From Promethearchaeota archaeon (lineage in GTDB: Archaea; Asgardarchaeota; Lokiarchaeia; Sigyniarchaeales; SOKP01), in the NCBI GenBank assembly GCA_016926735.1, contig JAFGOA010000080.1, positions 1 to 64,000 on the forward strand: a DNA stretch of 64,000 nt. The letters are read 5' to 3'. Position 1 is the stretch's first letter, and every line of letters begins with the position of its first letter. Shown here in pieces: positions 26,013 to 34,918 of the stretch. Position numbers and translations under genes: made by a program. The notes below the pieces were generated by a model that was given only the letters and a program-made list of their open reading frames with translations, searched no databases and had not been told where the DNA came from.

Positions 26013-27056
26013 ATGTCAACTTTAGCTGATGATGTCAGAGAAAAATTAATGTATCTACTAAAGGATGAGGAACAAAAAACCGATCTAGAGGATCTGGCTG
26101 TTTTATCTCGAGTTGGGATGAAAATATCTACGGCAAAATCCTTTATTCTAGATGCTGATGCTATCTCCGCATCTAGTACTGCCCTCATTGATTTAGGTCT
26201 AAGACTAAGTGAAGCAACTAATCATGGATCTCTAAGGGAAATAATACTTCATAATTATTCGGGTTATAGCATTCTTATGGCTATTAATGATGAATATATT
26301 GTTTTTGGAGGTCTCTGTGCCGTTCATAGAATTGGATACTATTTAGGATATCTTCGTGATTTAGCAAAGAAGTTAAATAGACTTATTTCTGGTGATGAAG
26401 AAACCGAAATGGCCCTAACTCTTGAAGATGCTGAATTAGACAAAATACGAAAGCAAAAACAAGAAGAAAAACTAGAAGAAGAAGTATTAGTAATTAAACC
26501 TCCTTCTATTGAGGAAGATAAAGCTGCTCTCGATGGGCTACTTGGATTTCTTGATGATTGGGAAAAAGAGGGAAGCGATTTTGAAGCTTTAGAGCAAGAT
26601 AATGCAAGTAACATTGTATCAATTCCTAAAACTAAAATCCCTGAAGCTGGAATTACTCCTCATAATACTCCAATTGCATCATCTAAGATATCAGAAGAAG
26701 CTGAATTTAAAGTATATGATGATGAAGTACCCCCAATACCTCTTGATGATTACACTCCGATGGAAATAGATGAAGGAGAAGGAGGAACTGATTTGAAAAA
26801 AGAAGAGATTATTCCCCCTCCCCCAGAAGAATTTGCTCAAGAATATGATGATTCAGCGATTTCTATTCCATCATTGGAAAAACCTTCAAAAACTGAAGCA
26901 TCTTCAAATCAATTACCTACTTTAGATAATTTAGTTCCTCCTGATTTTGAATCTGAAGAAGCTTCTGAGTATCAAACTGAATTTATTCTAGAAGAAGAAT
27001 CCGAGTCTTTAGATGCTGTATTAAAAGATCTAGGATGGGATCTTGAAGAAGAATAA
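26013..27056 (+). CDS. Roadblock/LC7-domain protein with long acidic tail
   Basis: A 347-aa protein. Residues 1-125 resemble a roadblock/LC7 domain: helix, then VLSRVGMKISTAKSFILDAD (first strand pair), ALIDLGLRLSEA (long helix), REIILHNYSGYSILMAINDEYIVFGGL (strands 3-5), and a final helix DLAKKLNRLI. Residues about 130-347 are predicted disordered and very acidic with Pro-rich patches (IIPPPPEEFAQEYDD), ending in a short helix LDAVLKDLGWDLEEE that could be a partner-binding peptide. Family knowledge: roadblock proteins dimerise and act on Ras/Rag/MglA-type GTPases; in this genome the six small GTPases in the window are possible partners. No GTPase is directly adjacent. Confidence 0.82.
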   Translation: MSTLADDVREKLMYLLKDEEQKTDLEDLAVLSRVGMKISTAKSFILDADAISASSTALIDLGLRLSEATNHGSLREIILHNYSGYSILMAINDEYIVFGGLCAVHRIGYYLGYLRDLAKKLNRLISGDEETEMALTLEDAELDKIRKQKQEEKLEEEVLVIKPPSIEEDKAALDGLLGFLDDWEKEGSDFEALEQDNASNIVSIPKTKIPEAGITPHNTPIASSKISEEAEFKVYDDEVPPIPLDDYTPMEIDEGEGGTDLKKEEIIPPPPEEFAQEYDDSAISIPSLEKPSKTEASSNQLPTLDNLVPPDFESEEASEYQTEFILEEESESLDAVLKDLGWDLEEE

Positions 27057-27226
27057 CAAATAAAAATCCTATATCTAATCTAACGAAATATTATTATTTA
27101 CATTATAAAATAATATTTTTTTCTAAAACTTATAATTAATATAGGAAAGTCAGATTAGATTTGTATAATTAAAAAAAAACTAAAAGCAATAATAAAATAA
27201 ACAATACCTAACTAATTCTATCAATA

Positions 27227-28588
27227 ATGAGTATCTTTAATAAAGTGTTAGAAATTTATCAAGATCAATATATCTGTTTAGATTGTCTTGGAAGAATGTT
27301 CTCTTTATTAGGAACAGATTCAACTAATAAAGAAAGAGGAAAATCATTATTACTTTCATTAACTATGGAATATCATCAAAAATATCTAACAGGAGAAGAA
27401 AAAGTAAGAAGTAATGCTATAGCATATTTAAAATTAATTGCAAATCGAGCAAAATTTACACCTGCTCGAGAGATATTAAAAAAAGAGGGATTTAAAACAT
27501 CTCTAACGGATGAAAATCCTTATTGTTATCTCTGTCATAATATCTTCCAAAGTCTTGACAATTATGTTCAACAAGGAATAAATGCTCTTAATAAAATTGA
27601 GTATTCAACTTTCTTAGTTGGAACAAGTCCAAGTGGTAAAATTATTAATAATGAAGATAAATTTAAAGCAAAACATAATATAATTGAGGCTGAATCTTTT
27701 AAAACACATTTAAATAGAGAAATTGGAAAAAAATTATTAAATGAACTTGATAAACTAACAGATTTTACTCAGCCTGATATAACTCTTATTTATTCAATAG
27801 ATTATGATAAATCTTCGATAAATTTAATTATACGCTCTTTATTTATTTTAGGTAGATATAAGAAACTGATCAGGGGTATCCCCCAAACCCGATGGCTCTG
27901 TAGAAAATGTAGTGGAGATGGATGTGAAATATGTAATCATACGGGTAAACAATATGAAACAAGTGTTGAAGAATTAATTACTCCTGAATTCATTAAATCT
28001 TCTCAAGCAAATGATTCTAAATTTCATGGAGCTGGAAGAGAAGATATCGATGTTCGAATGATAGGCACTGGAAGACCATTTATTATTGAACTTAAAAATC
28101 CAAAAATTAGAACATTTGACTTAGAAAACATTCAAAACATAGTTAATAATGTTAATAAAGATAAAATTGAAATAAGTAATCTTTCTTTTACCAATAAAAA
28201 ACAAGTAATTTCAATGAAAGAAAATGCTGAAAATACAAAAAAAACATATAAAGCTATTACTGAGAGTACAAGTGAATTATCAGACGAAAATTTTCAGGAA
28301 AAATTAGTAAAAATAATAAATACATTTGAAAATAAAAAAATTAATCAAAGAACTCCACATAGAGTCGCACATCGAAGAGCAGATAAAATTCGAGATAAAA
28401 TGATTTTCAAAATTGAGGGTAAATATATAAAATCGAACTTATTTGAATTTTTAATTGAAACCCAAGGTGGTACTTACATAAAAGAATTAATAAGTGGAGA
28501 TGATGGTCGAACATCCCCTTCTTTTAGTGAAATTCTTGAAATTCCATTAAAATGTGCAGAATTAGATGTATTAAAAATAGATTATTAA
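27227..28588 (+). CDS. pus10: tRNA pseudouridine synthase Pus10
   Basis: Makes pseudouridine at positions 54/55 of archaeal tRNA. It is 453 aa, normal length. The N-terminal zinc-binding THUMP-containing part has YICLDCLGRMFSLLG and the second Cys pair PYCYLCHNIF; a further Cys cluster WLCRKCSGDGCEICNHTG precedes the catalytic domain. The catalytic block is GAGREDIDVRMIGTGRPF, with the conserved Asp in REDID. C-terminal HRRADKIRDK and LIETQGGTYIKELISGDDGR are standard. It is the first gene of the archaeal cluster pus10-eL21-rpo4-DUF655-ksgA-HemK-like. High confidence. Confidence 0.95.
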   Translation: MSIFNKVLEIYQDQYICLDCLGRMFSLLGTDSTNKERGKSLLLSLTMEYHQKYLTGEEKVRSNAIAYLKLIANRAKFTPAREILKKEGFKTSLTDENPYCYLCHNIFQSLDNYVQQGINALNKIEYSTFLVGTSPSGKIINNEDKFKAKHNIIEAESFKTHLNREIGKKLLNELDKLTDFTQPDITLIYSIDYDKSSINLIIRSLFILGRYKKLIRGIPQTRWLCRKCSGDGCEICNHTGKQYETSVEELITPEFIKSSQANDSKFHGAGREDIDVRMIGTGRPFIIELKNPKIRTFDLENIQNIVNNVNKDKIEISNLSFTNKKQVISMKENAENTKKTYKAITESTSELSDENFQEKLVKIINTFENKKINQRTPHRVAHRRADKIRDKMIFKIEGKYIKSNLFEFLIETQGGTYIKELISGDDGRTSPSFSEILEIPLKCAELDVLKIDY

Positions 28589-28800
28589 ACGATACAAAGA
28601 ATTATTAGCTATTAAAAATCTTTAGAAAAAATTTAATGATAATATATAAATCTCAAAATAAGCTAAATAATTATTATAAATTTCTTTGTTTATAGATTAA
28701 AGAAGAAGTATATTTCCACTTTCTCTTTTTTTTTCCATTTTTTAAAATCAAAAAATAATTAAATTATCCTTCATGAATTTTAATAAGAATACTATATAAT

Positions 28801-29127
28801 TTGGTGATTAGAATAACTCTTCACAAGGGCTACAGAAATAAAACAAGAAAAAGATATAGAAAAGTACCAAGAACCAAGGGTCTTGGAGCTGTAGATAAAT
28901 ATTTATTAGATTATTCTTTAGGTGATAAGGTAGATATTATTACAGATCCATCACAACATAAACGTGGATTTCCACATCGTAGATTCTATGGTAGAACGGG
29001 AACTGTTATTGGTTCAAGAGGAAGATGCATTGAAGTAGAGGTAAAATTAGGGAACTCTAAGAAGACTTTAATCATCGGAAAAGAACATCTTAGATTGAGT
29101 TTTGCTTCGAAAAAAGAAGTTGTTTAA
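28801..29127 (+). CDS. rpl21e: Ribosomal protein eL21 (L21e)
   Basis: Large-subunit protein, 108 aa. Signatures: KGYRNKTRKRYRKVPRTKG near the N-terminus, YSLGDKVDIITDPSQHKRGFPHRRF, then YGRTGTVIGSRGRC, typical of L21e (SH3-like barrel). The start is TTG at 28801 (or GTG at 28804); no ATG is available, which is notable for a ribosomal protein. It follows Pus10 and precedes Rpo4 by 29 bases, the conserved order in archaea, so it is co-transcribed with rpo4. Confidence 0.95.
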   Translation: MVIRITLHKGYRNKTRKRYRKVPRTKGLGAVDKYLLDYSLGDKVDIITDPSQHKRGFPHRRFYGRTGTVIGSRGRCIEVEVKLGNSKKTLIIGKEHLRLSFASKKEVV

Positions 29128-29156
29128 TTTTTAATCTAAAAGAATTATTAAATATT

Positions 29157-29522
29157 ATGTTTGGTAAAAAAATTGAAGAAAAATCTGTTTCAATTCCAGA
29201 AGTTAAAAAGATAATGGAAAACATAAAAGAGCAGATGATAAAAATTGATCCTGAAGAAGGTATGTCACATTTTCAAGAAATTACTCATGCATATGTAGAA
29301 AAATATGCTAAGATGTCACATAAAGATTCTGTTAAAATTAAGAATTTTTTAGTGGAGAAATATGATATTGAAGAGGTATATGCTATTAATATTGTAAACA
29401 TCGATCCTAAGACAATACAAGAATTAAAAATGATTTTGGAAAAGAGTTATACAGGAAAAACTTTTAATGATGATAAACTCCAAGAAATCTTATATCAAAT
29501 TGAAGAATTAAAAACATCTTAA
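29157..29522 (+). CDS. rpo4: RNA polymerase subunit Rpo4 (RpoF)
   Basis: Subunit of the Rpo4/Rpo7 stalk of archaeal RNA polymerase, which binds emerging RNA. It is 121 aa. The start MFGKKIEEKSVSIPEVKKIM and helical C-terminus with AINIVNIDPKTIQELKMIL and FNDDKLQEILYQI are the HRDC-like Rpo4 pattern. It sits 29 bases after eL21 as in most archaea. A 159-base gap follows, containing a small inverted repeat (GTTCT-TTTTT-AGAAC near 29554-29568) and a TATA-like TTTATAAATATAG at 29575-29587, suggesting that DUF655 and ksgA have a separate promoter. Confidence 0.93.
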   Translation: MFGKKIEEKSVSIPEVKKIMENIKEQMIKIDPEEGMSHFQEITHAYVEKYAKMSHKDSVKIKNFLVEKYDIEEVYAINIVNIDPKTIQELKMILEKSYTGKTFNDDKLQEILYQIEELKTS

Positions 29523-29681
29523 ATTTATAAAGTAAAAAATAGGCGAACTATTTGTTCTTTTTTAGAACGAAGAATTTATAAATATAGAAGGGTTTAACTT
29601 TAAATGAGCAACTTGTTCATACTAATTATTTTTTAAAAAAAATGGATAATGCAATAATAAAAAATAGGAAGATCAGCAATT

Positions 29682-30329
29682 ATGAGTGGAAGAGATCGAT
29701 ACAGAAGACCTTCCAGAAAACCTTATCAAGGAAAATCAGGTTTTCGGGAAAAAAAACAATTTATCAAAAAAGAAAGAAAAGTAGTTATATTAGATCTCTT
29801 ACCGCATGGACATATTGGTGATGAAAAACCAAGTTGGTCTCGCAATCCTATTGCACAAGTTATTACATTTCCAGATTTTGTTCTTTATGAAGTTAAATTC
29901 AACAGAGATTCAAAAATAAAGGTTCAAGATATAAATACTTTTGAATATTTTAGTGAAAATAAGCAATTAAACGAAGTTTTAACAAAAATAGATTTCAATG
30001 ATTTAACAAATACATCAAAAGCATTGATTCAATCAATTATTGAAAAAGAAATAATTGAATCTGAAGAAACTTTTATAAATTTTTTTAATAATTCGACATC
30101 AATTACACCACGACTTCATGCTTTAAAATTAATACCTGGAATTGGTGAAAAACATATGTGGGAAATTTTAAAAGCAAGAGATCGTCAAAAATTTGTGACT
30201 TTCCAAGATATTGCTGATAGAACAAGTTTATCAAATCCGGCTAAACAAATCGCATTACGAATAGTTAAAGAATTGCAACGAGAAGATATTAAATATTATC
30301 TTTTTAGCAAAACTAAAAGATATGAATAA
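29682..30329 (+). CDS. DUF655 family putative nucleic-acid-binding protein
   Basis: A 215-aa protein. The start is very basic (RDRYRRPSRKPYQGKSG, up to residue 30), then a compact OB-like N-terminal domain VVILDLLPHGHIGDEKPSW, then a C-terminal helix-hairpin-helix domain with ALKLIPGIGEKHMWEILKAR and NPAKQIALRIVKEL. This is the DUF655 layout, always linked to ksgA in archaea. The role is unknown; the fold and neighbours suggest rRNA or tRNA processing. It precedes ksgA by 14 bases; the TATA-like box near 29575 may drive this pair. Confidence 0.9.
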   Translation: MSGRDRYRRPSRKPYQGKSGFREKKQFIKKERKVVILDLLPHGHIGDEKPSWSRNPIAQVITFPDFVLYEVKFNRDSKIKVQDINTFEYFSENKQLNEVLTKIDFNDLTNTSKALIQSIIEKEIIESEETFINFFNNSTSITPRLHALKLIPGIGEKHMWEILKARDRQKFVTFQDIADRTSLSNPAKQIALRIVKELQREDIKYYLFSKTKRYE

Positions 30330-30343
30330 ATCGAAATTTCAAA

Positions 30344-31195
30344 ATGAATAAAGAACAAATACAATTTATTTTAAAAACTTTAGAATTTATACCAAAGAAA
30401 TCTCTAGGACAGAATTTTCTAATAAATTTTAATGTCTTGGAATATATACTTAAGCTTGCAGAACTTAAAAAAGAAGATATAGTCTTAGAGATCGGACCCG
30501 GTTTAGGTGCAATAACAGAACAAATTCTAAAAAAATGCCAAAAACTATATGCATATGAAATAGATAAGGTATTATATAAAAATTTATTAGAAAAATTTTC
30601 AATCTTTAATCATTTAAGATTATTTAATAGTGATATTTTGGATGTAAAACTTCCTTTATATAATAAAGTTATTTCAAATATACCTTATACAATTACAGGA
30701 AAAATATTTGAAAAAGTATTTTTTACTACCGATCCTCCAGAAGGAGTATTATTAATTGAAAAAGCTATAGCAGATCGTATTTTTTCTTATAATACTTATA
30801 AAAAATTCTCTAGGATTACCATTACAGTTAACTCTTTTTTAAATCCTATAACTAGGGTAGAAATTTCTCCAGATTCTTTTTATCCTAGTCCAAAAATTAA
30901 ACTATCCCTAATAAAACTAAAACCAAAAAAAGAAATACATAATTTCCTCAGAAAAAAGCACAAAATTAAATTTTATCTTAAGTTTGTTGCTGGAATTATG
31001 CCTTATAAAAATAAAAATATTGGAAATGCTATTGATTTATTTTTAAAAAACATAAATAAAAAACATATAACTAGAGCTCATATTATTGATATATTAGAAA
31101 AAAATAATTTTAAAAATAAAAAATTATCACAATTAGAAATTAATAGCTTTCCGGAGTTATGTAAGATTATCTATCATCTTATAAATAGAGAATAA
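30344..31195 (+). CDS. ksgA: 16S rRNA dimethyladenosine transferase KsgA/Dim1
   Basis: Dimethylates two adjacent adenines near the 3' end of 16S rRNA. It is 283 aa. Signatures: KKSLGQNFLINFNVLEYI (N-terminal), SAM motif I VLEIGPGLGAITEQIL near residue 47, acidic EID at motif II, NIPYTITGKIF as the catalytic NxPY motif near 110, then SPDSFYPSPKIKLSLIKL. The C-terminal helical domain is Lys-rich as in neighbours. It lies between DUF655 and a HemK-like methylase, only three bases from the latter, so it is clearly co-transcribed. Confidence 0.95.
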   Translation: MNKEQIQFILKTLEFIPKKSLGQNFLINFNVLEYILKLAELKKEDIVLEIGPGLGAITEQILKKCQKLYAYEIDKVLYKNLLEKFSIFNHLRLFNSDILDVKLPLYNKVISNIPYTITGKIFEKVFFTTDPPEGVLLIEKAIADRIFSYNTYKKFSRITITVNSFLNPITRVEISPDSFYPSPKIKLSLIKLKPKKEIHNFLRKKHKIKFYLKFVAGIMPYKNKNIGNAIDLFLKNINKKHITRAHIIDILEKNNFKNKKLSQLEINSFPELCKIIYHLINRE

Positions 31196-31198
31196 ATA

Positions 31199-31882
31199 AT
31201 GAAATACATAAATAGATATAGAGATCCTGAGATATATTATGAATCAGAAAAAGTTTACGCTCCTTCTGATGATAGCTATCTCATTATTGATTTTATAAAA
31301 AAAAATCTAAACAATGACTATTTTAATGGAACAAAATTAGAAAATATAAATAATATTTTAGATATGGGTACTGGAACAGGCATTATTTCTATTATATTAT
31401 TAATGATGAAAGAAGAAAATCCTAAATTTAAAGCCCAAATGTATGCATCTGATATCTCAGAAGAAGTATTAAATTGTGCAAAAAAAAATGAAAAAGTAAA
31501 TGGATTTACATCAAAAATTAACTATATTCATTCTGATCTATTTAAGTCATTTCCAAATTCTCTTCATAACATATTTGATATTATTTTTTTTAATCCTCCA
31601 TATTTACCTTTGATAAGCAATTCAGAATATAAAAAAAATGAGAATGATTTCTGTTGGGATGGAGGAAAAGGTGGGATTGAGTTATTCATTCGATTTCTCA
31701 AAGATGTTAAAAATTTTTTAAATATAGACAATAAAAGTTGTGTCTATTATATTTCATCTTCTAACGCAGATCAAAGAGAATTAAACAAAATAATCAAAGA
31801 TAAAGGGTTTAAAAGTAGTATTATTGAAAAGAAACATATTTTTTTTGAAGATATTCTTCTAAATAAATTAGTTCTTGTTTAG
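31199..31882 (+). CDS. HemK/Mtq2-like release-factor glutamine methyltransferase
   Basis: Predicted SAM-dependent N5-glutamine methylase; the archaeal homologue of Mtq2 modifies the GGQ glutamine of aRF1. It is 227 aa. The N-terminus YAPSDDSYLIIDFI is the HemK-family gate, followed by SAM motif I ILDMGTGTGIISIIL near residue 50 and the catalytic motif FFNPPYLPL near 126. GGKGGIELFIRFL after the NPPY motif is typical. It starts three bases after ksgA, as in many archaea. The substrate assignment is by neighbourhood and family. Confidence 0.9.
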   Translation: MKYINRYRDPEIYYESEKVYAPSDDSYLIIDFIKKNLNNDYFNGTKLENINNILDMGTGTGIISIILLMMKEENPKFKAQMYASDISEEVLNCAKKNEKVNGFTSKINYIHSDLFKSFPNSLHNIFDIIFFNPPYLPLISNSEYKKNENDFCWDGGKGGIELFIRFLKDVKNFLNIDNKSCVYYISSSNADQRELNKIIKDKGFKSSIIEKKHIFFEDILLNKLVLV

Positions 31883-31885
31883 ATT

Positions 31886-33169
31886 TTAAAAAGGTCTTCT
31901 ATTTCGTCTTTTCTCTAATAAATATATTCCATATTTATTTAATTTTCTTTTCAAGTTGTTGAATAATAAATTTACTTCATAAGGTTTAAATACTGCTCTT
32001 TTATGAGCTTCAATTTGTGGAATTGGCAACCCATAATGATCATTTAAACTAGATATAGGCAAAATAATTGAAGAAATCAAATCTGCTTTTTTTACAGCTT
32101 CATCTAAATCATGTTTTTCATCTACATAGAATTCAATTCTACAAGGGATATCATATTTCGTAGTTTTTAAATAATAAGCATAAAAAGTAAGTGGAAAATA
32201 ATAGGAAATCTCTTTTTTGATTCCAGTATCTCGAATTTTATCAATTTCTCTTTTACAATTAAAGATACAACTTCTCTCATTTTTATTTAAGATTCTATTA
32301 AATAGATCCAAATCTGAAAAGTACTTTATAATATTTCTATATCCTATTTCCATGAATTCATATAAATTATTATAATTTGGTTTCAATAATTGAATGCTAT
32401 CTCGAAGAAGATTACATAATGCTGAGGTTCTTGAATCTTTGATAGAACCAATAAGGATTATACCATTTTCGTTACAATTTTGATATAATTTTTGATATTC
32501 TCTTAATAAATTATCATATTTCTCTATAATTTGAGGGTCTTTTGAAAATATAAGATTTATTGGCATAATTACTATGGAGCCATCAATTATTATAAATTCA
32601 ATATCATTAGATTCTTTTATTATTCTATTTATTAGTTGAATTTCCATGAAATTCATATCTAATGAAGTATTAAAGTCAATACATTGTTCATTTGTATTTA
32701 CTATTGTTCTCTTTATTGAATAATTATTAAATCCATTTAAATCCGGAAAATACTCAATTTTAGCATCTCTATTATTATAAAAATGATATTTCACAGCTAT
32801 TGCTTTCAAAAATGAGAAATCAATATTCATAAATTTTCTTATAACGGAACTTCCATCAACACTGACTATATTTAACCCTCCAATTTTTGATGGAATGATC
32901 GATTTTCTTAATTTTTTCTCTTTAATAAAATATTGTGGATGATTTATAAATTCAGTAAAATCTAATTCTTTTTCTTTTTCGATTAAAAGGGTCGTAAATT
33001 TCTTTTTAATATTCTCAATTTCATTACATTCAATTGCAATATTTTCTAATTGTTCAGTCAATATTTTTTCTTTAGTTGTTCCACTAAGTTTTAAATCCAC
33101 GTTTATTTCTGAATTTTGATAAAACCTTTTTTGATTAATTAGAAAATCTTTTCCATTCAACATCGACAA
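31886..33169 (-). CDS. nurA: NurA-family 5'-3' nuclease
   Basis: Predicted Mn-dependent nuclease that works with the HerA helicase at DNA ends in recombination repair. It is 427 aa. RNase H-like signatures: NIVSVDGSSVIRKF (first acidic site, near residue 105), EFIIIDGSIVIMP (second, near 200), LIGSIKDSRTSALC in the middle and the C-terminal NDHYGLPIPQIEAHKRAV block (with the catalytic-loop His/Asp). Usually nurA lies with herA, rad50 and mre11; here it is alone and convergent to the ksgA cluster. It is longer than the average NurA because of Asn/Lys-rich loops. Confidence 0.9.
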   Translation of the reverse strand: MSMLNGKDFLINQKRFYQNSEINVDLKLSGTTKEKILTEQLENIAIECNEIENIKKKFTTLLIEKEKELDFTEFINHPQYFIKEKKLRKSIIPSKIGGLNIVSVDGSSVIRKFMNIDFSFLKAIAVKYHFYNNRDAKIEYFPDLNGFNNYSIKRTIVNTNEQCIDFNTSLDMNFMEIQLINRIIKESNDIEFIIIDGSIVIMPINLIFSKDPQIIEKYDNLLREYQKLYQNCNENGIILIGSIKDSRTSALCNLLRDSIQLLKPNYNNLYEFMEIGYRNIIKYFSDLDLFNRILNKNERSCIFNCKREIDKIRDTGIKKEISYYFPLTFYAYYLKTTKYDIPCRIEFYVDEKHDLDEAVKKADLISSIILPISSLNDHYGLPIPQIEAHKRAVFKPYEVNLLFNNLKRKLNKYGIYLLEKRRNRRPF

Positions 33170-33248
33170 TTCTTATAAATTTATAAATATTTATTATTTA
33201 TAGAGTGACTAAGTTTATTGATTTAATAATAAAAAATCAACATATAAT

Positions 33249-33911
33249 ATGATATGTCAACTTGGAGATAGTCCATGGATCTTAATTTTAATTACATTTT
33301 TCGAATTAGTTTTTCTTATTATTCCACCATTTATTGCTTCAAAAGTTGAGCATAATACATTAAAAGAACAGCTTATTGATCTGGGCTTTTCAAAATCAAA
33401 TGATTCAATATTAGAAAAATTATTAAAAATAATTTCTGGACTTGGATTAAGTATTATATTTGTAGTATTAGCTCATTATCTCTTTTTCTTTTTTACATAT
33501 ATTTCAGAATTGATCTATGGAATTAATTTTGTTGATACTGCACAAAAAGGTATTGTATCAACAAGCCCAATAAATCCAAATTTTTTACAATTAGTAATTA
33601 TAATTTTTCAGCAAATTTTGATAATAGGGCTCTGTGAAGAAGCATTCTTTAGAAGTTTCCTTATAAGAAAACTCAACAATAAATTTAGATATTCAGTTTG
33701 TATCATAATTTCATCTTTATTATTTGCCTTTTATCATGTTCCTCCATTTATTGTACCTTGGTCAACAATAATTACATATTTTGGATATTATTTTACTTTT
33801 GGGGTAATATTATCGATAATATTTCTTTTTTATAAAAAATCATTGTTACCAGTTGTAATCTCTCATGGATTTTTTAATAGTTTCTTAGTAATGATTTCAT
33901 TTTTCAATTAA
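33249..33911 (+). CDS. CPBP family intramembrane metalloprotease
   Basis: A 220-aa membrane protein with about six helices. It has the complete CPBP (Abi/CAAX) catalytic set: EExxxR as EEAFFR at residues 130-135, FAFYHVPPFI (the Fxx(x)H helix) near 157, and HGFFN near 207 as HxxxN. Family knowledge: a glutamate-dependent intramembrane protease that processes prenylated or membrane-tethered proteins. It is not adjacent to a GTPase with a CAAX motif; the Ras-like GTPase that follows (34113) has no terminal Cys. It resembles the membrane part of the zinc-ribbon protein at 23980. ATG start. Confidence 0.85.
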   Translation: MICQLGDSPWILILITFFELVFLIIPPFIASKVEHNTLKEQLIDLGFSKSNDSILEKLLKIISGLGLSIIFVVLAHYLFFFFTYISELIYGINFVDTAQKGIVSTSPINPNFLQLVIIIFQQILIIGLCEEAFFRSFLIRKLNNKFRYSVCIIISSLLFAFYHVPPFIVPWSTIITYFGYYFTFGVILSIIFLFYKKSLLPVVISHGFFNSFLVMISFFN

Positions 33912-34112
33912 TCTTATTAATGAAATATATAAAAATTAATAACAATCAAAATATTTTTTTTCCCATTATTACTTAGATATCTTAAGATTTTTTACCAAAG
34001 AAATCATTTGTAATATTATTAAATATTTTTATTTACTATTAATGAAACAATCTCTATTTTTAAATGAAAAGAATTTTCCTTTTTCAAAAAAAATTAAGAT
34101 TGTTTTTCATAT

Positions 34113-34667
34113 GTGGTAAGAAATTTGACAGATTTTGATTATACATTTAAAGTAATGATGGTTGGTGATGCGTCCGTTGGTAAAACATCACTTACTATTA
34201 GATTTATTTCAGGATCGTTTTTAGAAGATCTTAAACTCACTATAGGAGTGGATTTTTATAGTAAAATTATGTCTTATAATGATAAAAGGGTCAAATATCA
34301 AGTCTGGGATTTTGGTGGAGAACAAAGATTCAGATTTTTATTACCACAATACTGTAGAGGTGCGAATGCGGCTTTTTATCTTTATGATATAACAAATCCA
34401 GTCACTTTAGAGCATTTACCCGATTGGACAAGTATTATACGTGAACATGCTGGTGATATACCTATTTTTCTAATTGGATCCAAACTTGATTTAGATCAAT
34501 TTAGAGGTATTACTAAAGAAGAAGGAATCAGAGGTAAAGAAAAATATAATCTAACAGCTTTCATAGAGCTTTCCTCAAAAACCGGAGAAAATGTTGAAAA
34601 AGCATTTAAAGATATGACTGAAGTTTTGTTCAATAAATATGTATATATTAACAAAAGAGAACTTTGA
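34113..34667 (+). CDS. Ras/Rab-like small GTPase
   Basis: A 184-aa single G-domain protein, GTG start. G1 is GDASVGKTS, the switch I threonine lies in LTIGVDFYSK, G3 is WDFGGEQRF, G4 is IGSKLDLD (Ser instead of Asn) and G5 is ELSSKTG. The switch II WDFGGEQ with Gly-Gly is Arf/Rab mixed, typical of Asgard GTPases. No C-terminal Cys motif is present (ends NKREL), so membrane attachment by prenylation is unlikely. It has its own upstream A+T-rich region, and an unlinked ClC gene follows after 251 bases. Similar in size and type to the minus-strand GTPase at 9477. Confidence 0.92.
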   Translation: MVRNLTDFDYTFKVMMVGDASVGKTSLTIRFISGSFLEDLKLTIGVDFYSKIMSYNDKRVKYQVWDFGGEQRFRFLLPQYCRGANAAFYLYDITNPVTLEHLPDWTSIIREHAGDIPIFLIGSKLDLDQFRGITKEEGIRGKEKYNLTAFIELSSKTGENVEKAFKDMTEVLFNKYVYINKREL

Positions 34668-34918
34668 TATATTTTATTTATATATAAATTATTTTTCCAC
34701 TTTTAGGTTTTAAAAATTATATAACATTAAATTAAAGAATTGGGTATTGAATAAATCTTTTAATTTTTTATCAATAATTTAATTAATTTTTAAAAGAATA
34801 CCTACTAATTTAAGGGAATGATGTTCTAATTTAATTAAGTTAAATTGAAAAATAATCCACAACTATAAGCGATTGTCAATTTTACATGAAAGAACTAAAA
34901 GTTTATAAGGAATAATTT

